Assembly (NCBI GenBank): GCA_019115765.1
Contig: DXCZ01000095.1
Coordinates: 31,065-95,064 of the forward strand
Direction: 5' to 3'
DNA: 64,000 bases
Source: Candidatus Mediterraneibacter stercoripullorum
GTDB lineage: Bacteria; Bacillota; Clostridia; Lachnospirales; Lachnospiraceae
Shown: in pieces, positions 63,925 through 64,000 of the stretch
Numbering within the stretch: position 1 is the first letter of the stretch
Layout: every line of letters starts with the position of its first letter
Notes under the pieces: generated by a model
What the model saw: the letters and a program-made list of their open reading frames with translations, nothing else
Database searches by the model: none
Told to the model about the DNA's origin: nothing
Program-made: the position numbers and the translations under genes

Positions 63925-64000
63925 CATAATACATCTCCGAATCCCTGCGCAGCCTCGCGGAGCGTATATCAGATGGGGGATTGACACCCGCCACTGATAC

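Overview
The window reads as chromosomal DNA of an anaerobic Gram-positive clostridium, most likely a gut Lachnospiraceae. Evidence seen here: group-B-type [FeFe] hydrogenase, phosphoketolase, meso-diaminopimelate dehydrogenase, eukaryote-type HisA, HPr kinase with ROK glucokinase, DUF1846 protein, RF2 with its programmed frameshift, PdaA- and SpoIID-like wall proteins, and GGAGG-type ribosome sites throughout. There is no rRNA, recognisable tRNA, CRISPR array, phage or transposase gene. The accessory signal lies in small palindromic repeats, two decayed genes and one odd AAA+ protein.

Layout. 1-8.5 kb (all minus): secA, prfB, hom and a phosphoglycerate-mutase-like proposed homoserine kinase (cut by the window edge), with eukaryote-type hisA, a small repeat lipoprotein and a short sigma-70 factor upstream. 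8.6-11.9 kb: fbp broken by an internal deletion, dapB, and a two-OB-fold SSB-like protein. 12.2-18.4 kb: typA, hpf, a YigZ protein (minus) and a class A PBP with a Gly/Thr repeat tail. 18.5-24.7 kb (minus): glucokinase, hprK, uvrC, ftsH. 24.8-29.8 kb (plus): DUF1846 protein, pyrG, an AraC regulator. 29.8-38.1 kb (minus): phosphoketolase xfp, a dicarboxylate-type symporter, carB and carA. 38.3-48.9 kb (minus): transglutaminase-like protein, SpoIID/peptidoglycan-binding protein, then the envelope-lipid group rseP-dxr-cdsA-uppS, frr, pyrH, a ClC antiporter and lrgBA. 49-54 kb: aroF and aroB (plus), D-2-hydroxyacid dehydrogenase and HAD phosphatase (minus), PdaA-like deacetylase (plus). 54.3-60.3 kb (minus): arabinose operon araR-araD-araA(broken)-ddh-ribulokinase. 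60.6-63.7 kb (minus): [FeFe] hydrogenase and a Lon-like AAA+ ATPase with no protease domain.

How it fits together. Carbon control (HprK, glucokinase, AraR, an AraC regulator) sits with carbon routes (phosphoketolase, pentose enzymes, FBPase). Two of those enzymes are dead on sequence: fbp lost the segment expected to carry GDxxDRG and GNHD, and araA carries an early TAA plus two in-frame deletions, one of which removes the segment that holds a metal-ligand glutamate in AraA. If the sequence is correct, the strain cannot use L-arabinose through this operon and lacks class III FBPase, while phosphoketolase is intact. carAB has a strong promoter preceded by two ArgR-like boxes exactly 21 bp apart.

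Most unusual items: the paired fbp/araA catalytic-core deletions; the protease-less Lon-like ATPase with Asn in Walker B; inverted GGGACAGGTAC repeats bracketing aroB; a 52-bp double-palindrome repeat in two inverted copies; a possible pseudoknot upstream of the AraC gene; and operator-like palindromes at xfp, araR and the lrgA/aroF divide. All family assignments come from reading motifs by eye; no database was searched.
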